From NCBI RefSeq assembly GCF_030733845.1, contig NZ_CP132311.1:1801501-1865500 (forward strand): a stretch of 64,000 nt of DNA, given 5' to 3'. Positions 47,962-57,171 of the stretch are shown here, piece by piece. The stretch's first letter is position 1; each line of letters begins with the position of its first letter. Both the position numbers and the translations under genes were made by a program. The notes below the pieces were generated by a model. That model saw nothing but the letters and a program-made list of their open reading frames with translations, had not been told where the DNA came from and searched no databases. The stretch is from Shinella zoogloeoides. GTDB lineage: Bacteria; Pseudomonadota; Alphaproteobacteria; Rhizobiales; Rhizobiaceae.

Positions 47962-48431
47962 AAAATCAAGCCTTCCCTTGGGATCACCCGCGCTTTCGCA
48001 GCTGGATCGGCGTGGCGCGTGCCTGCCAGCTCATGCAGCAGGCGATGACCCGGGCGATTTCGGAGCTCGACATCAAGACGCCGCATCTCGACATCCTGAT
48101 CAATCTCTACCGCTTCGACGGCATTTCCCAGCAGGAGCTGGCGCGTAAGCTGCTGGTCGGCCGCTCGAACATGAGCATGCTGCTGCCGCAGCTCGAAAAG
48201 CGCGGCCTGATCGAACGCAGGCCCGATGCGAAGGACAAGCGCATATTGCGCCTTTCGCTGACCGGGGCCGGCCGCGACCTCACGATGCAGGCCATGGCCA
48301 TCCAGACCGGCCTCATCGAACGCATCATGTCGCAGACCCCGGCCGACCGCTGCCTTCAGGTGGCCGAGGCGATGGAGGACATCATCCACATCCTCCAGAC
48401 GATGGATATGGGCGAGCCGGAAGAGGCCTAG
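47955..48431 (+). CDS. MarR-family transcriptional regulator
   Basis: A 158-residue winged-helix regulator. The DNA-binding core is ISQQELARKLLVGRSNMSMLLPQLEKRGLIERRPDAKDKRILRLSLT (about 57-103), with the wing motif DAKDKR. Such dimers repress until a phenolic or similar ligand binds. It is divergent from the alpha/beta hydrolase gene. Its stop codon lies within the left arm of an inverted-repeat element. Confidence 0.9.
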   Translation: MNKNQAFPWDHPRFRSWIGVARACQLMQQAMTRAISELDIKTPHLDILINLYRFDGISQQELARKLLVGRSNMSMLLPQLEKRGLIERRPDAKDKRILRLSLTGAGRDLTMQAMAIQTGLIERIMSQTPADRCLQVAEAMEDIIHILQTMDMGEPEEA

Positions 48432-48575
48432 GACCGATCGACATTCAGTTCAGGCCGAGCCGAAAATGGTGCTTTTGCGCGACCCGGAGCGCAGCGTACT
48501 TTCGGTACGTGAGCACCGGAAGCGCGGAAAAGTGCCGTTTGCAGGCCGGCATGGGCTGAATGTCGATCGGTCCTA
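48429..48575. repeat. 147-bp inverted-repeat element (RIME-like)
   Basis: Perfect 20-bp terminal inverted repeats, TAGGACCGATCGACATTCAG (48429-48448) and its complement (48556-48575). Between them is an imperfect palindromic body (AAAATGGTGCTTTTGCGC ... GCGCGGAAAAGTGCCGTTT). Size, GC-rich palindromes and intergenic place recall the Rhizobium intergenic mosaic elements (RIME). Both convergent flanking genes end inside it, marR with TAG in the left arm and the LtrA-family gene with TAG in the right arm. Confidence 0.8.
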
Positions 48576-49784
48576 AACCGTCGCCACGTCGTCCGCGCGT
48601 GTCGATTTGAGCGACAGGAATTCCCACAGCGCGACGCCGAACAGCACCGCGGCGGCGGCCATGAAGAGCTGGTAGGGTTCGACGAACGGGACGAGGACCG
48701 AAAGCGAAAGCAGCGCCGCAATGCCGACGAGATGCGACAGCGGCGAGCGGCCGCGGATCGCCGCCTTGAACCAGATGTTGCCGAGAAGGAAGACGACCGG
48801 CCCGCCGATGATGGCGCTCGCCGTCTTGAAATCGACCGGGCCGTGCGGATGGGCGAGCGCGAACTCTTCAGCCACCGCCGACAGGATGATGCCGGCGACG
48901 ATCGGGATATGGGCATAGGTGAAGGCCGTCCGCGCGATGCGGCCCGGCGTTGCCGAATGCTCGATCTCGTGCGCCGCCTCGCCGTGGCCGAAGCGGAAAT
49001 AGATCCACCACATGGTGGCGGTCGACAGGAAAGCGGCGGCGAGCAGGATGATGGTGAAGCCGTCGAGCAGTTCCATGCCGGCGACCGTGCGGCCGGTGAC
49101 GAGGATCGTCTCGCCGAGGCAGATGATGACGAAGAGCGCGCAGCGCTCCGCCATGTGCTCGCCGGAAACCGGCCAGTCGCCGACCGTCGAGCGGCCGAGG
49201 CCCGGCACGGCGAAGCCGAGCGCCGGCGACACATATTCGATGCCGAGCGCGACGAGCCAGAGCGCCAGCCGCGCCTCCTGCCCGACGAAGGCGCCCGCCA
49301 GCCAGAACACGGCGGAAAACACCGTCCAGATCGTGATGCGCGTGAAGTTCCGGCTGTTTTCCGGCCAGTCGCGCCGCATCACATAGGCGGTGAAGGCGGA
49401 GCGGCCGATCTGCATGGCGACGAAGGTGAGCGCGAAGAGCAGGCCGCCGGCACCGAAGGCCGTCGGAATGGCGATCGACAGCATCAGCCCGAGGAACATC
49501 AGCACGAAGAGCAGCACGCGCACCGGCGCCTTGTCCGGATCGAGCCAGTTCGTCACCCAGGTCGTGTCGATCCACACCCACCAGATGGCTAGCGTCAGCA
49601 TGGCCGCTTCCAGCAGCCCGAGCGCCGAGTAGTGCGCAGCCAGTGAATGGGAGAGCTGGATGATCGTCAGGACGAAGATGAGGTCGAAGAACAGTTCCGC
49701 GAAGGCGACCTTGCCCTCCTGCGCGGTGCCGCGCGCGCGAAGGCACGCGGAATGGGCGAAACGCTGGTCGTCGGCCTCTGTCAT
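48573..49784 (-). CDS. LtrA-family (low temperature requirement A) membrane protein
   Basis: A 403-residue integral membrane protein with about twelve hydrophobic helices. The start region VAFAELFFDLIFVLTIIQLSHSLA and WWVWIDTTWVTNWLDP, then ERCALFVIICLGETILVTG, are the conserved segments of the LtrA family (named from Listeria). Biochemical function is unknown. I start at MTEADDQ (49784). It lies 10 bp downstream of the CPA2 antiporter gene on the same strand, so the two probably share a transcript. Confidence 0.85.
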   Translation of the reverse strand: MTEADDQRFAHSACLRARGTAQEGKVAFAELFFDLIFVLTIIQLSHSLAAHYSALGLLEAAMLTLAIWWVWIDTTWVTNWLDPDKAPVRVLLFVLMFLGLMLSIAIPTAFGAGGLLFALTFVAMQIGRSAFTAYVMRRDWPENSRNFTRITIWTVFSAVFWLAGAFVGQEARLALWLVALGIEYVSPALGFAVPGLGRSTVGDWPVSGEHMAERCALFVIICLGETILVTGRTVAGMELLDGFTIILLAAAFLSTATMWWIYFRFGHGEAAHEIEHSATPGRIARTAFTYAHIPIVAGIILSAVAEEFALAHPHGPVDFKTASAIIGGPVVFLLGNIWFKAAIRGRSPLSHLVGIAALLSLSVLVPFVEPYQLFMAAAAVLFGVALWEFLSLKSTRADDVATV

Positions 49785-49794
49785 TGTCCCGTCC

Positions 49795-51621
49795 TCAGCC
49801 GGCCTGTTCCTCTGCATGGCGCTGCCGCTCCTCCTCCGCCGCCGCGCGTTCGCGCGCGGTGCGCGCCGCGACGATATCGGCCGGCTGCGCATTGCCGCGG
49901 ATCAGCTGGCGGCCGGCATAGATGCCGCCGACGGTTTCGAGCGCAAGGCGCTCCTTGTCGGTGTCGCGGAACTCCTCCACCACCTCGGCGGCAAGTTCCT
50001 CGTCCTCGCCAAGCGCCTTCAGCGTCTCCCGGCTGAAGATCATCGCGGATTCGAAGGTTTCGCGGATCTGGAAATCGACGCCCGCATGCACGAGGTCGAT
50101 GGCATGGCCGCGATCATAGGCACGCGCCAGGATCGGCACCAGCGGAAACTCATCGCGCACCACCTCAGCGATCTTCACGGCCGCTTCCTTGTCGTCGAGG
50201 CAGATGAGGATCGCCTTGGCCGTCGCCGCGCCCGCGGCATGCAGGATGTCGATGCGCGAACCGTCGCCGTAATAGACCTTGAAGCCGAACTCGGAGGCGT
50301 CGCGCACGAATTCCGCGTCCTTGTCGATCAGCGAGAGCGTGTAGCCGCGCGCCAGCAGCGGCTGGCTGACGATCTGGCCGAAGCGACCGAAGCCGATCAT
50401 CAGCACCGTGCCCTCGACATTCTCCGGCAGCGTCAGGCCCTCGGTGGAGGGCTGCTGCTTCGGCACGATGCGGTCGTGCAGGATCACCATCAGCGGCGTC
50501 AGGATCATCGAGATGATGATCGTCGCCGTGAGGATGGCGTTCTCCTCGCCGTCAAGGATCCCGGCGGCGACGGCGGCGGCATAGAGCACGAAGGCGAATT
50601 CGCCGCCCTGCGCCATCAGCACGGCGCGCTCCAGGCTCTCGCTGTGGCAGGTGCCGACAAGGCGCGCGACGACATAGATCAGCAGCGTCTTGGCGATCAT
50701 GTAGCCGATGACGCTCGCCACGACGAGCTGCCAGTTGGCGGCGATCACCGCAAGGTCGATCGCCATGCCGACGCCGAGGAAAAACAGGCCGAGCAGGATG
50801 CCGCGGAACGGCTCGATATCCGCCTCGAGCTGGTGGCGGAAGGAGGATTCGGAAAGCAGCACGCCGGCAAGGAACGCGCCCATCGCCATCGAGAGGCCGG
50901 AAAGCTGCATGGCAAGCGCCGAGCCCAGCACCACGAGCAGCGCCGCCGCCGTCATCACCTCGCGCGCGCCGGAGGCGGCGAGCACCCGGAAGAGCGGATT
51001 GAGCAGGTAGCGCCCGGCCAGAACCAACGCCACGATGGCGCCGATGGCGATGCCGACCGCAAGCCAGCGGTCAGACGCATCCGCCGCCGCCGCGCCCGTG
51101 CCGAGCAGCGCGACGATGGCGAGCAGCGGCACGATGGCCAGATCCTCGAACAGCAGGATGGCGATGATGCGCTGGCCCTTCAGCGTCGACATCGTGCCGC
51201 GCTCCTGCAGCATCTGCATGACGATGGCAGTGGAGGTCAGCACGAAGCCGGTGCCGGCGACGAAGGAGGGAACGAGCGGAAAGCCGAAGGAAAGCCCGAT
51301 GCCCGTCAGCGCCGCCATGGCGCCAAGCACCTGGAACGCGCCCAGCCCGAAAATATCCTTGCGCATGCCCCAGAGCTTGGAGGGCTGCATTTCGAGGCCG
51401 ATGATGAAGAGAAACATCACGACGCCGAGTTCGGCGACATGGATGATTGCCTGCGGATCGGCAAAGAAGCCGAAGCCGAACGGACCGATGGCGAGGCCCG
51501 CGGCGAGATAGCCGAGCACCGAGCCGAGCCCGATCTTCTTGAACACCGGCACGGCCGCGACCCCCGCCGCCAGGAGCACGACAACCTGGGTGAGATCGTT
51601 AGCGTTCGCTTCTGCTGCCAA
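49795..51621 (-). CDS. CPA2 cation:proton antiporter (KefB/YbaL-like)
   Basis: A 608-residue protein. About twelve membrane helices (residues 8-385) include the exchanger segment LLFEDLAIVPLLAIVALLG. A RCK/TrkA-N domain (about 400-520, with MIGFGRFGQIVSQPLLARG for nucleotide binding) follows, and then a charged tail. It exports K+ or Na+ for protons and is likely gated by nucleotide or glutathione adducts. I start at TTG 51621, which has GGAG eight bases upstream and gives the usual N-terminus; 51654 is the longer alternative. Confidence 0.87.
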   Translation of the reverse strand: MAAEANANDLTQVVVLLAAGVAAVPVFKKIGLGSVLGYLAAGLAIGPFGFGFFADPQAIIHVAELGVVMFLFIIGLEMQPSKLWGMRKDIFGLGAFQVLGAMAALTGIGLSFGFPLVPSFVAGTGFVLTSTAIVMQMLQERGTMSTLKGQRIIAILLFEDLAIVPLLAIVALLGTGAAAADASDRWLAVGIAIGAIVALVLAGRYLLNPLFRVLAASGAREVMTAAALLVVLGSALAMQLSGLSMAMGAFLAGVLLSESSFRHQLEADIEPFRGILLGLFFLGVGMAIDLAVIAANWQLVVASVIGYMIAKTLLIYVVARLVGTCHSESLERAVLMAQGGEFAFVLYAAAVAAGILDGEENAILTATIIISMILTPLMVILHDRIVPKQQPSTEGLTLPENVEGTVLMIGFGRFGQIVSQPLLARGYTLSLIDKDAEFVRDASEFGFKVYYGDGSRIDILHAAGAATAKAILICLDDKEAAVKIAEVVRDEFPLVPILARAYDRGHAIDLVHAGVDFQIRETFESAMIFSRETLKALGEDEELAAEVVEEFRDTDKERLALETVGGIYAGRQLIRGNAQPADIVAARTARERAAAEEERQRHAEEQAG

Positions 51622-51675
51622 AGGCCATCTCCGGTCTTCGCTGGGTGGACGCAACCTTCGGCAGGCAGTCCAGGA

Positions 51676-52050
51676 TTATCGCGGCTTCTCGGATATATCG
51701 CGGCTCATGCCCTTCTCCGCAAGCTCCCGCTCATAATCGGCGAAGAGCCCGGCGCCCTTTTCCCCGAGTTCCCTCAGATAGGACCATGTATAGATGCCGG
51801 TATCGTGAAAATCGTCGAAGCCGATGCGCACCGCATAGTTGCCCGTCGGCGTCATGGAGATAATCGCGACATTGCGCTTGCCCGGCACGGTCACCTTCTG
51901 CCCCGGTCCGTGGCCCTGCACCTCGGCGGAGGGGGAGAGCACGCGCAGAAGCTCGGCGGAAAGGTCGAAGCTCATGCCGTCGTTGAAGGCGACGACGAGA
52001 CGCTGGCGGTCTTTCGAGACGCGCAGCTCGGTCGGCCAGAGATCGCTCAT
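51676..52050 (-). CDS. DUF971 (gamma-butyrobetaine hydroxylase-like N-terminal domain) protein
   Basis: A 124-residue single-domain protein. The pattern LWPTELRVSKDRQRLVVAFNDG ... NYAVRIGFDDFHDTGIYTWSYLREL is DUF971. The domain binds metal in eukaryotic carnitine-synthesis enzymes, while stand-alone bacterial members have been linked to iron-sulfur cluster and NAD metabolism without firm proof. It lies 54 bp upstream of the antiporter gene on the same strand and is divergent from moaA. Confidence 0.88.
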   Translation of the reverse strand: MSDLWPTELRVSKDRQRLVVAFNDGMSFDLSAELLRVLSPSAEVQGHGPGQKVTVPGKRNVAIISMTPTGNYAVRIGFDDFHDTGIYTWSYLRELGEKGAGLFADYERELAEKGMSRDISEKPR

Positions 52051-52191
52051 GCCATTGCCTTTCCCATTCGATTTCGTGAAGGACTATGCCGCAGACCGGG
52101 GATGTGCAAGGCTGAAAATGCTGTCATAACTGCCGCATCGGCTTGACGCCGCGCCCCGGGCGCACGACATGTCGGTGATGGAGGATGTGTT

Positions 52192-53238
52192 TTGAATTCA
52201 TATGCAGGACCCTTTGGCGGCGCCGACGCGCTTTCGCAGTCCGACGCGCCGATGATCGACCCCTTCGGCCGCGCGATCACCTATCTGCGCGTGTCGGTCA
52301 CGGACCGCTGCGATTTCCGCTGCACCTATTGCATGGCGGAAAACATGACCTTCCTGCCGAAGAAGGATCTCCTTACGCTCGAAGAGCTGAACCGGCTCTG
52401 TTCCATCTTCATCGCCAAGGGCGTGCGCAAGCTGCGCCTGACCGGCGGTGAACCGCTCGTGCGCAAGAACATCATGCATCTGGTGCGCGAACTCGGCCGA
52501 AAGGTGCACGACGGCCGCCTCGACGAACTGACCCTGACCACCAACGGCTCGCAACTCGCCAAACATGCCGCCGAGCTTGCCGATTGCGGCGTGCGCCGCA
52601 TCAACGTCTCGCTCGATACGCTCGACGCGCAGAAGTTCAAGACGATCACCCGCTGGGGCGAGCTTTCCAAGGTGATGGAGGGCATCGACGCCGCACAGGA
52701 AGCGGGCCTCAGGATCAAGATCAACGCGGTGGCGCTGAAGGACTTCAACGACCGCGAAATCCCCGACCTGATGCGCTGGGCGCATGGTCGCGGCATGGAC
52801 CTCACCCTGATCGAGACCATGCCGATGGGCGAGATCGAGGAGGACCGCACCGACCGCTACATGCCGCTGTCGGAAATGCGCGACCGGCTGGCCGAGGACT
52901 TCACCCTCACCGAGAACGCCTACCGCACCGGCGGTCCGGCGCGCTACGTCACCGTCGAGGAAACCGGTGGCCGGCTCGGCTTCATCACGCCCATGACGCA
53001 CAATTTCTGCGAAAGCTGCAACCGCGTGCGCCTCACCTGCACCGGCACGCTCTATATGTGCCTCGGCCAGAACGACGCGGCGGACCTGCGCCTGCCGCTG
53101 CGCGCCTCCGAAGACGACGCCCTGCTCTCCCAGGCGATCGACGAGGCCATCGGCCGCAAGCCGAAGGGCCACGACTTCATCATCGACCGCCGCAACCGCC
53201 CGGCCGTCGCCCGCCACATGAGCGTCACCGGCGGCTGA
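52192..53238 (+). CDS. moaA: GTP 3',8-cyclase MoaA
   Basis: A 348-residue radical SAM enzyme, first step of molybdenum cofactor synthesis. The SAM cluster is CDFRCTYC (Cys40, Cys44, Cys47) and the second, GTP-binding cluster lies in [18 protein letters not shown]. The usual C-terminal GG is present (SVTGG end). It starts at TTG behind GGAGG; no ATG gives the same N-terminus. MobA and MobB for the end of the pathway are 5 kb downstream. Confidence 0.95.
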   Translation: MNSYAGPFGGADALSQSDAPMIDPFGRAITYLRVSVTDRCDFRCTYCMAENMTFLPKKDLLTLEELNRLCSIFIAKGVRKLRLTGGEPLVRKNIMHLVRELGRKVHDGRLDELTLTTNGSQLAKHAAELADCGVRRINVSLDTLDAQKFKTITRWGELSKVMEGIDAAQEAGLRIKINAVALKDFNDREIPDLMRWAHGRGMDLTLIETMPMGEIEEDRTDRYMPLSEMRDRLAEDFTLTENAYRTGGPARYVTVEETGGRLGFITPMTHNFCESCNRVRLTCTGTLYMCLGQNDAADLRLPLRASEDDALLSQAIDEAIGRKPKGHDFIIDRRNRPAVARHMSVTGG

Positions 53239-53260
53239 TCCCGTCGAAAGCGAGGTTCCG

Positions 53261-53899
53261 GTGAAGCTTTTCCTCTCCGTCCTCCTCTGCGCCGCTCTGC
53301 CCTCCATGGCGCTCGCCGCGGAGCGCCCTAAAGGCCTCGCCGCCGCCGAAGCCGTCGCCAAGGCGGCCCTCGGCGCGAATTGCGACATGAACGGCATGGA
53401 AGAAGTGCCGATGGCCGGTCCGGACGCGGAAGGCTTCGGCCATGCCGTCTACCGCTTCTCCTACAAGCCCGACTACGACCCGGACGGCGATGCGGTCGAG
53501 GCGGAACTCTACCAGCTCTTCTGCGGCTCCGGCGCCTACAACATCCGCAACGCCTTCGTGCTGAAGACCAGCGACGACGAAACGCCCCAGCTCATCGCCT
53601 TCGCCATGCCCGATCTCGATTACGGCTACACGGATGACGAGCGCAACAGGCTGAAGGCCAAGCCGAAGGTGCGCGGCTTCCGCGCCACCGCCCTGCTGGT
53701 CAATGCCGCCTTCGACGAAAAGACCCGCACCATCAGCAGCCACACCGCTTGGCGCGGCATCGGCGACGCCTGGGATGCCGGTCAATGGACTTTCCGCAAC
53801 GGCGATTTCACGCTCATCCGCTTCGAGGTCGATCCGACCTATGGCGATCAGGACCCGTCAGCGCCGGAAAGCTACGTGGTGTACGAGGCAGGCAAGTAG
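53261..53899 (+). CDS. Secreted DUF1176-like protein
   Basis: A 212-residue exported protein starting at GTG with GAGG upstream. The signal peptide ends LALA. The C-terminal part (SSHTAWRGIGDAWDAGQWTFRNGDFTLIRFE) resembles the RGxGD...W.W.G..F.L pattern of DUF1176, a family of periplasmic proteins without known function. The match is partial, and the protein is shorter than most of the family. It follows moaA by 22 bp and may be cotranscribed with it. Confidence 0.65.
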   Translation: MKLFLSVLLCAALPSMALAAERPKGLAAAEAVAKAALGANCDMNGMEEVPMAGPDAEGFGHAVYRFSYKPDYDPDGDAVEAELYQLFCGSGAYNIRNAFVLKTSDDETPQLIAFAMPDLDYGYTDDERNRLKAKPKVRGFRATALLVNAAFDEKTRTISSHTAWRGIGDAWDAGQWTFRNGDFTLIRFEVDPTYGDQDPSAPESYVVYEAGK

Positions 53900-53921
53900 G
53901 GAGGCGGCGCACTCCACCGCC

Positions 53922-54005
53922 CACAATTTCCGCCACCCTCTCCTCCACCCGCGATTTCCGCCCCCTCTCCTTCGCTCGCAATTTCCGCCACCCTCTCTTC
54001 CGTCA
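53922..54005 (+). repeat. Three imperfect 27-28-bp tandem repeats
   Basis: A pyrimidine-rich block with the core AATTTCCGCCACCCTCTC repeated three times at 27-28 bp spacing (from about 53924, 53952 and 53979). The third copy runs into the left arm of the inverted repeat that follows. Confidence 0.65.
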
Positions 54006-54146
54006 TGCCGGCCTTGAGCCGGCATCCAGCAACCGCGCGTCTGCGCGGCGAGGGACTCACTCTTCGCGGTTGGCGATGAAGGGTCTCCCGCGCCGCAGAC
54101 GCGGCGCGGCTGGATGCCGGCTCAAGGCCGGCATGACGGAAGAGAG
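53993..54146. repeat. 154-bp element with perfect 38-bp inverted repeats
   Basis: Left arm 53993-54030 and right arm 54109-54146 are perfect 38-bp inverted copies. Each arm contains its own hairpin, ATGCCGGC-CTTGA-GCCGGCAT. The 78-bp centre is GC-rich and partly palindromic. It is noncoding and sits between convergent genes. The arm sequence resembles dispersed palindromic repeats common in alphaproteobacterial genomes. Confidence 0.85.
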
Positions 54147-54191
54147 GTTGCGGACTTTTGTCCCTTGTCTATCGGAGAGGAAGGCAGTCTG

Positions 54192-54225
54192 CAAAAAATA
54201 GACGGCCGGGCTTTCGCCCGGCCGC
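54192..54225 (-). terminator. Terminator of the chemoreceptor gene
   Basis: Stem CGGCCGGG (54203-54210) with CCCGGCCG (54217-54224); on the minus strand TATTTTTTG follows. It lies about 20 bases after the chemoreceptor stop. Confidence 0.85.
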
Positions 54226-54244
54226 GTTCGTTTCGCGCAACCCC

Positions 54245-56788
54245 TCACGCCGCGTAGGTCTGGCCATAGCCCCCATCGGGCCGGGCGTCGAGGTCGCGTG
54301 TCTTGAAGTGGTCGATCTTCTCGTTGAGGTTCTGCACGCGGCGGCGCAGGCCGTGGATTTCGGCGGTGTTCTCCTCCACCATCGCTGCGTTCTGCTGCGT
54401 GATGAGCTCGACCTGGCTCACCGCTTGGTTCACCTCGTTGATGCCTTCGTACTGGGCCGCGGCGGCGGCCTCGATCTTGCCGACCAGCGTGTGGATCGAC
54501 GAGATGTGCTCGTTGATGACGCTCAGCGCCTCGCCGGTCTCGGTGACGAGCGCCACACCGTTCCTGACCTGCGCCGAGCTTTCCGAGATCAGGCCCTTGA
54601 TCTCGCGGGCGGCCCCGGCGCAACGCTGGGCAAGCTCGCGCACTTCCTGCGCGACCACCGCAAAGCCGCGTCCCGCCTCCCCGGCGCGCGCTGCCTCGAC
54701 GCCGGCGTTAAGCGCCAGAAGGTTCGTCTGGAAGGCGATCTCGTCGATGACGCCGATGATCGTGCTGATCTTCTCCGAGGAGCGGTTGATCTCGCCCATG
54801 GCATCGACCGCCTTTGCCACCACCTCGCCGGAGCGCCGGGCGTAGCTGTGTGTCTCATCGACGGAGACGGCGGTCTTCTGCGCGCTTTCGGCCGTCGAGC
54901 GGACGATTTCGGTGAGCTGGCGCAGCGCGCGCGAGCTTTCCTCCAGCGCGGCCGCCTGCTGCTCCGTGCGGCGGGCGAGGTCGTCGGCGGAGGCGGCAAG
55001 GTTGCCGGTGCCGCCGTTGATCTCCATCGTCGTCGCGCGCACGTCCGAAAGGGTCGCGCGCAACGCCTCTACCGCATTGTTGTAGGTGCGGGCCATGGCG
55101 ACATATTCGGCTGCCAGCGCCTCCGTCATGCTCTCCTCCAGATTGCCGGCGGCAAGCTGGCCGAGCACGTCGGAGAGCGCGGTCAGCGCCTCGGTCTGCT
55201 CCGCCTCGATGCGGGCGCGCTCGCTTGCGCGACGGGCCTGTTCCTCGGCCGTCAGCTGGCGCTGGGCTTCCGCCTCCTGCTCCAGCCGGACGTTTTCGCG
55301 TGCCGCATCGCGGAACACGGCGACCGAGCGAACCATGTCGCCGATCTCGTCGCCGCGGTTGCGGCCGTCGATGCTGATGTCGAGATCGCCGCTGGCGAGC
55401 CGCGACATGGCTTCGGTGACGCGCTTCAGCGGGCCGCGCAGCGTCTCGACCAGCATCAGGCCACCGATGATGGCGAGCAGCGTGCCGGCAACCATCGCGA
55501 TGATCGAGACGTTGGCCGAGCGCTGGCTGTCCTTCTTGCCGGCTTCCTGGGCGCTGGAAACGAACTGTTCAAGCGTCTGGCTGGCATCGGCGACCGAGGC
55601 GGAAGCCGCGATGCGCGCCGCCTGCCACTTCTCACCGACGGAAATGAGATCCTGCGTACCCTGCTCGATCTTGGCCAGCGACGGGGCAAGTTTCTGCGAA
55701 AGGTCGCGCAGCGCCGCATTCTTCGCGCCGAGCTTGGCGAGCTCGCCAGCGCTTGCGGAAACGGCCTTCACATCGGCGAGCACGAGATCGCGGCTCGTCT
55801 GGTCGAGCTTGCGGTGCAGCTCGCTGATATGCAGACGCGTTTCGTCGATGCCCTTGAACGTGTCGCCCATCAGCGTGATCAGCGTCTTCAAGAGCGCGAT
55901 CTCCGCATCCATGCCGACGAAGCGCTTGGCGGCCGTGTCGGAGTTCTTGCCGGCCTCCTTGAGGAAGTCGGCGTCGAATTTCGTCAGCTTGCTCAGCACC
56001 GGCGCGAACTTCGTTTTCTTGGTCTCGGCATCGTCGCCGCTGGCCAGGATTTCCTTCACCGCGGCGATTTCCGTCTCGAACGGCTTGATCTGCGCCAGCG
56101 CTTTCGAGGAAGCGATCGCCTTGGATTCGTCGAGTTGCTTCAGGAGCTGCGGCAGGTAGGTCTGAGCCGCCTTCACCTTGTCCTCCGCCTTCATCGCCAG
56201 CGCGACGGGCTTGCGGAACTTGCCGATGCGCTCGGCAAGGCCCTGATAGGCGGCGGCGTCGAAGAGCAGCGCCTTGGCGAAGGCTTCCTTCTCGCCCGAT
56301 TCGCTGCGGATGACGCCAATCTGCTTTTCGGCGAATTCGCCGTCCTTGGCCATCGCCGCCAGCGCGCCTTCAAGGTCGGCGGTGACGGCATTGCGTTCCT
56401 GATCGATGGACCAAAGCGTCTCGGTCTGGCCACGCATGGTCGCCGCGAGCGCGACGACCGAGGCGATCTTGGCCTTTTCCGCCGCGTCGGGCAGCAGGGC
56501 GTCGAGGTCCTGGATACCGGCCTCCTGCTCGTCGATCCGCGCGCCCAGCGCATCACGCGTCTCCTGCCCGGGCCGATCCACGAAGTCCTGCAATCCCGTG
56601 CGCAGGTTCTGGAAGTGCGAGAGGCTGTTGATCGTCTCGCGCGTGACCGTCATGTGGCCGTTCAGCGTGCTCGCGGTGAAATAGCCGACAAGGCCGATGC
56701 CCGCGATGAGCGCGACGAGAGGGATGACGAACAGCAGCACCTTTGTGACGATGCGGCGCTGCTGGAGCAGGCGGTCGATGAAGGACAT
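54245..56788 (-). CDS. Methyl-accepting chemotaxis protein
   Basis: An 847-residue chemoreceptor. TM1 (about 17-39) is followed by a periplasmic sensor region of nearly 400 residues, predicted helical. TM2 (about 430-450), two HAMP-like segments (about 450-590) and the signalling domain (about 595-825) come next, with the hairpin tip DEIAFQTNLLALNAGVEAARAGEAGRGFAVVAQEVR. The tip flank reads RCAGAA where RSAEAA is usual. There is no CheR/CheB pentapeptide at the C-terminus. The ligand is unknown. The extended sensor suggests a large helical bundle like the HBM or similar class. It stands alone with a terminator. Confidence 0.92.
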   Translation of the reverse strand: MSFIDRLLQQRRIVTKVLLFVIPLVALIAGIGLVGYFTASTLNGHMTVTRETINSLSHFQNLRTGLQDFVDRPGQETRDALGARIDEQEAGIQDLDALLPDAAEKAKIASVVALAATMRGQTETLWSIDQERNAVTADLEGALAAMAKDGEFAEKQIGVIRSESGEKEAFAKALLFDAAAYQGLAERIGKFRKPVALAMKAEDKVKAAQTYLPQLLKQLDESKAIASSKALAQIKPFETEIAAVKEILASGDDAETKKTKFAPVLSKLTKFDADFLKEAGKNSDTAAKRFVGMDAEIALLKTLITLMGDTFKGIDETRLHISELHRKLDQTSRDLVLADVKAVSASAGELAKLGAKNAALRDLSQKLAPSLAKIEQGTQDLISVGEKWQAARIAASASVADASQTLEQFVSSAQEAGKKDSQRSANVSIIAMVAGTLLAIIGGLMLVETLRGPLKRVTEAMSRLASGDLDISIDGRNRGDEIGDMVRSVAVFRDAARENVRLEQEAEAQRQLTAEEQARRASERARIEAEQTEALTALSDVLGQLAAGNLEESMTEALAAEYVAMARTYNNAVEALRATLSDVRATTMEINGGTGNLAASADDLARRTEQQAAALEESSRALRQLTEIVRSTAESAQKTAVSVDETHSYARRSGEVVAKAVDAMGEINRSSEKISTIIGVIDEIAFQTNLLALNAGVEAARAGEAGRGFAVVAQEVRELAQRCAGAAREIKGLISESSAQVRNGVALVTETGEALSVINEHISSIHTLVGKIEAAAAAQYEGINEVNQAVSQVELITQQNAAMVEENTAEIHGLRRRVQNLNEKIDHFKTRDLDARPDGGYGQTYAA

Positions 56789-57171
56789 GGGTTCCCCGAC
56801 GTATTTTTGACGACCAAGATCCCCGCGGGTGTCTCAAAGCCGAAGCGGCCGCTCATGCTCGCCTTGCGAGCGCGGCCGTTTTTTGCTGTCGGGGCTTCGG
56901 CCGATCTTCCATCAGGCGGCGCGCCCTCACCCGTCGCATCATGCGATCGTTCAATGGGATGACGTAACGATAGGTTGGGAAACTTAATGAAACCCTTCGG
57001 GGAAGCGGCAGCAATTCAGGCTGTTGCGCCGGAAAAATCATACCATTGCGCCCGAAATCGCGCCATTTGCCCACGCTTTCGGCACCCACCCCGATTGTTC
57101 CAGGCGAACCGGTGATGGCAAGCCGCCCCTATTGGTCCTATGAGGGAGGAAGACAGGTTGGAATCACCCGC
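56789..57171. other. 383-bp region between the chemoreceptor and DMT genes
   Basis: Divergent spacer. It holds the chemoreceptor promoter (minus) and the DMT transporter promoter (plus), plus a strong plus-strand terminator at 56846-56884 that has no plus-strand gene in front of it. ATG 57115 would extend the DMT gene into this region. Confidence 0.5.
56846..56884 (+). terminator. Orphan rho-independent terminator
   Basis: Outer stem CGGCCGC (56846-56852) with GCGGCCG (56872-56878), inner stem GCTCGC (56857-56862) with GCGAGC (56866-56871), then TTTTTT (56879-56884). No plus-strand coding gene precedes it; the chemoreceptor is on the other strand. It may end a small RNA or an antisense transcript. 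Confidence 0.7.

Noticed and set aside
53922..54146. Possible CRISPR array
   Set aside because: There are only three imperfect tandem units and one inverted pair, with no uniform repeats separated by unique spacers and no cas gene in the window.
54158..56962. A 934-codon plus-strand open frame opposite the chemoreceptor gene
   Set aside because: Antisense of a protein with unmistakable chemoreceptor motifs. The frame begins inside noncoding repeats and has no recognisable domain. The same reasoning removes the long frames opposite the malic enzyme (15819-18188) and the OmpA-family gene (59356-61536).
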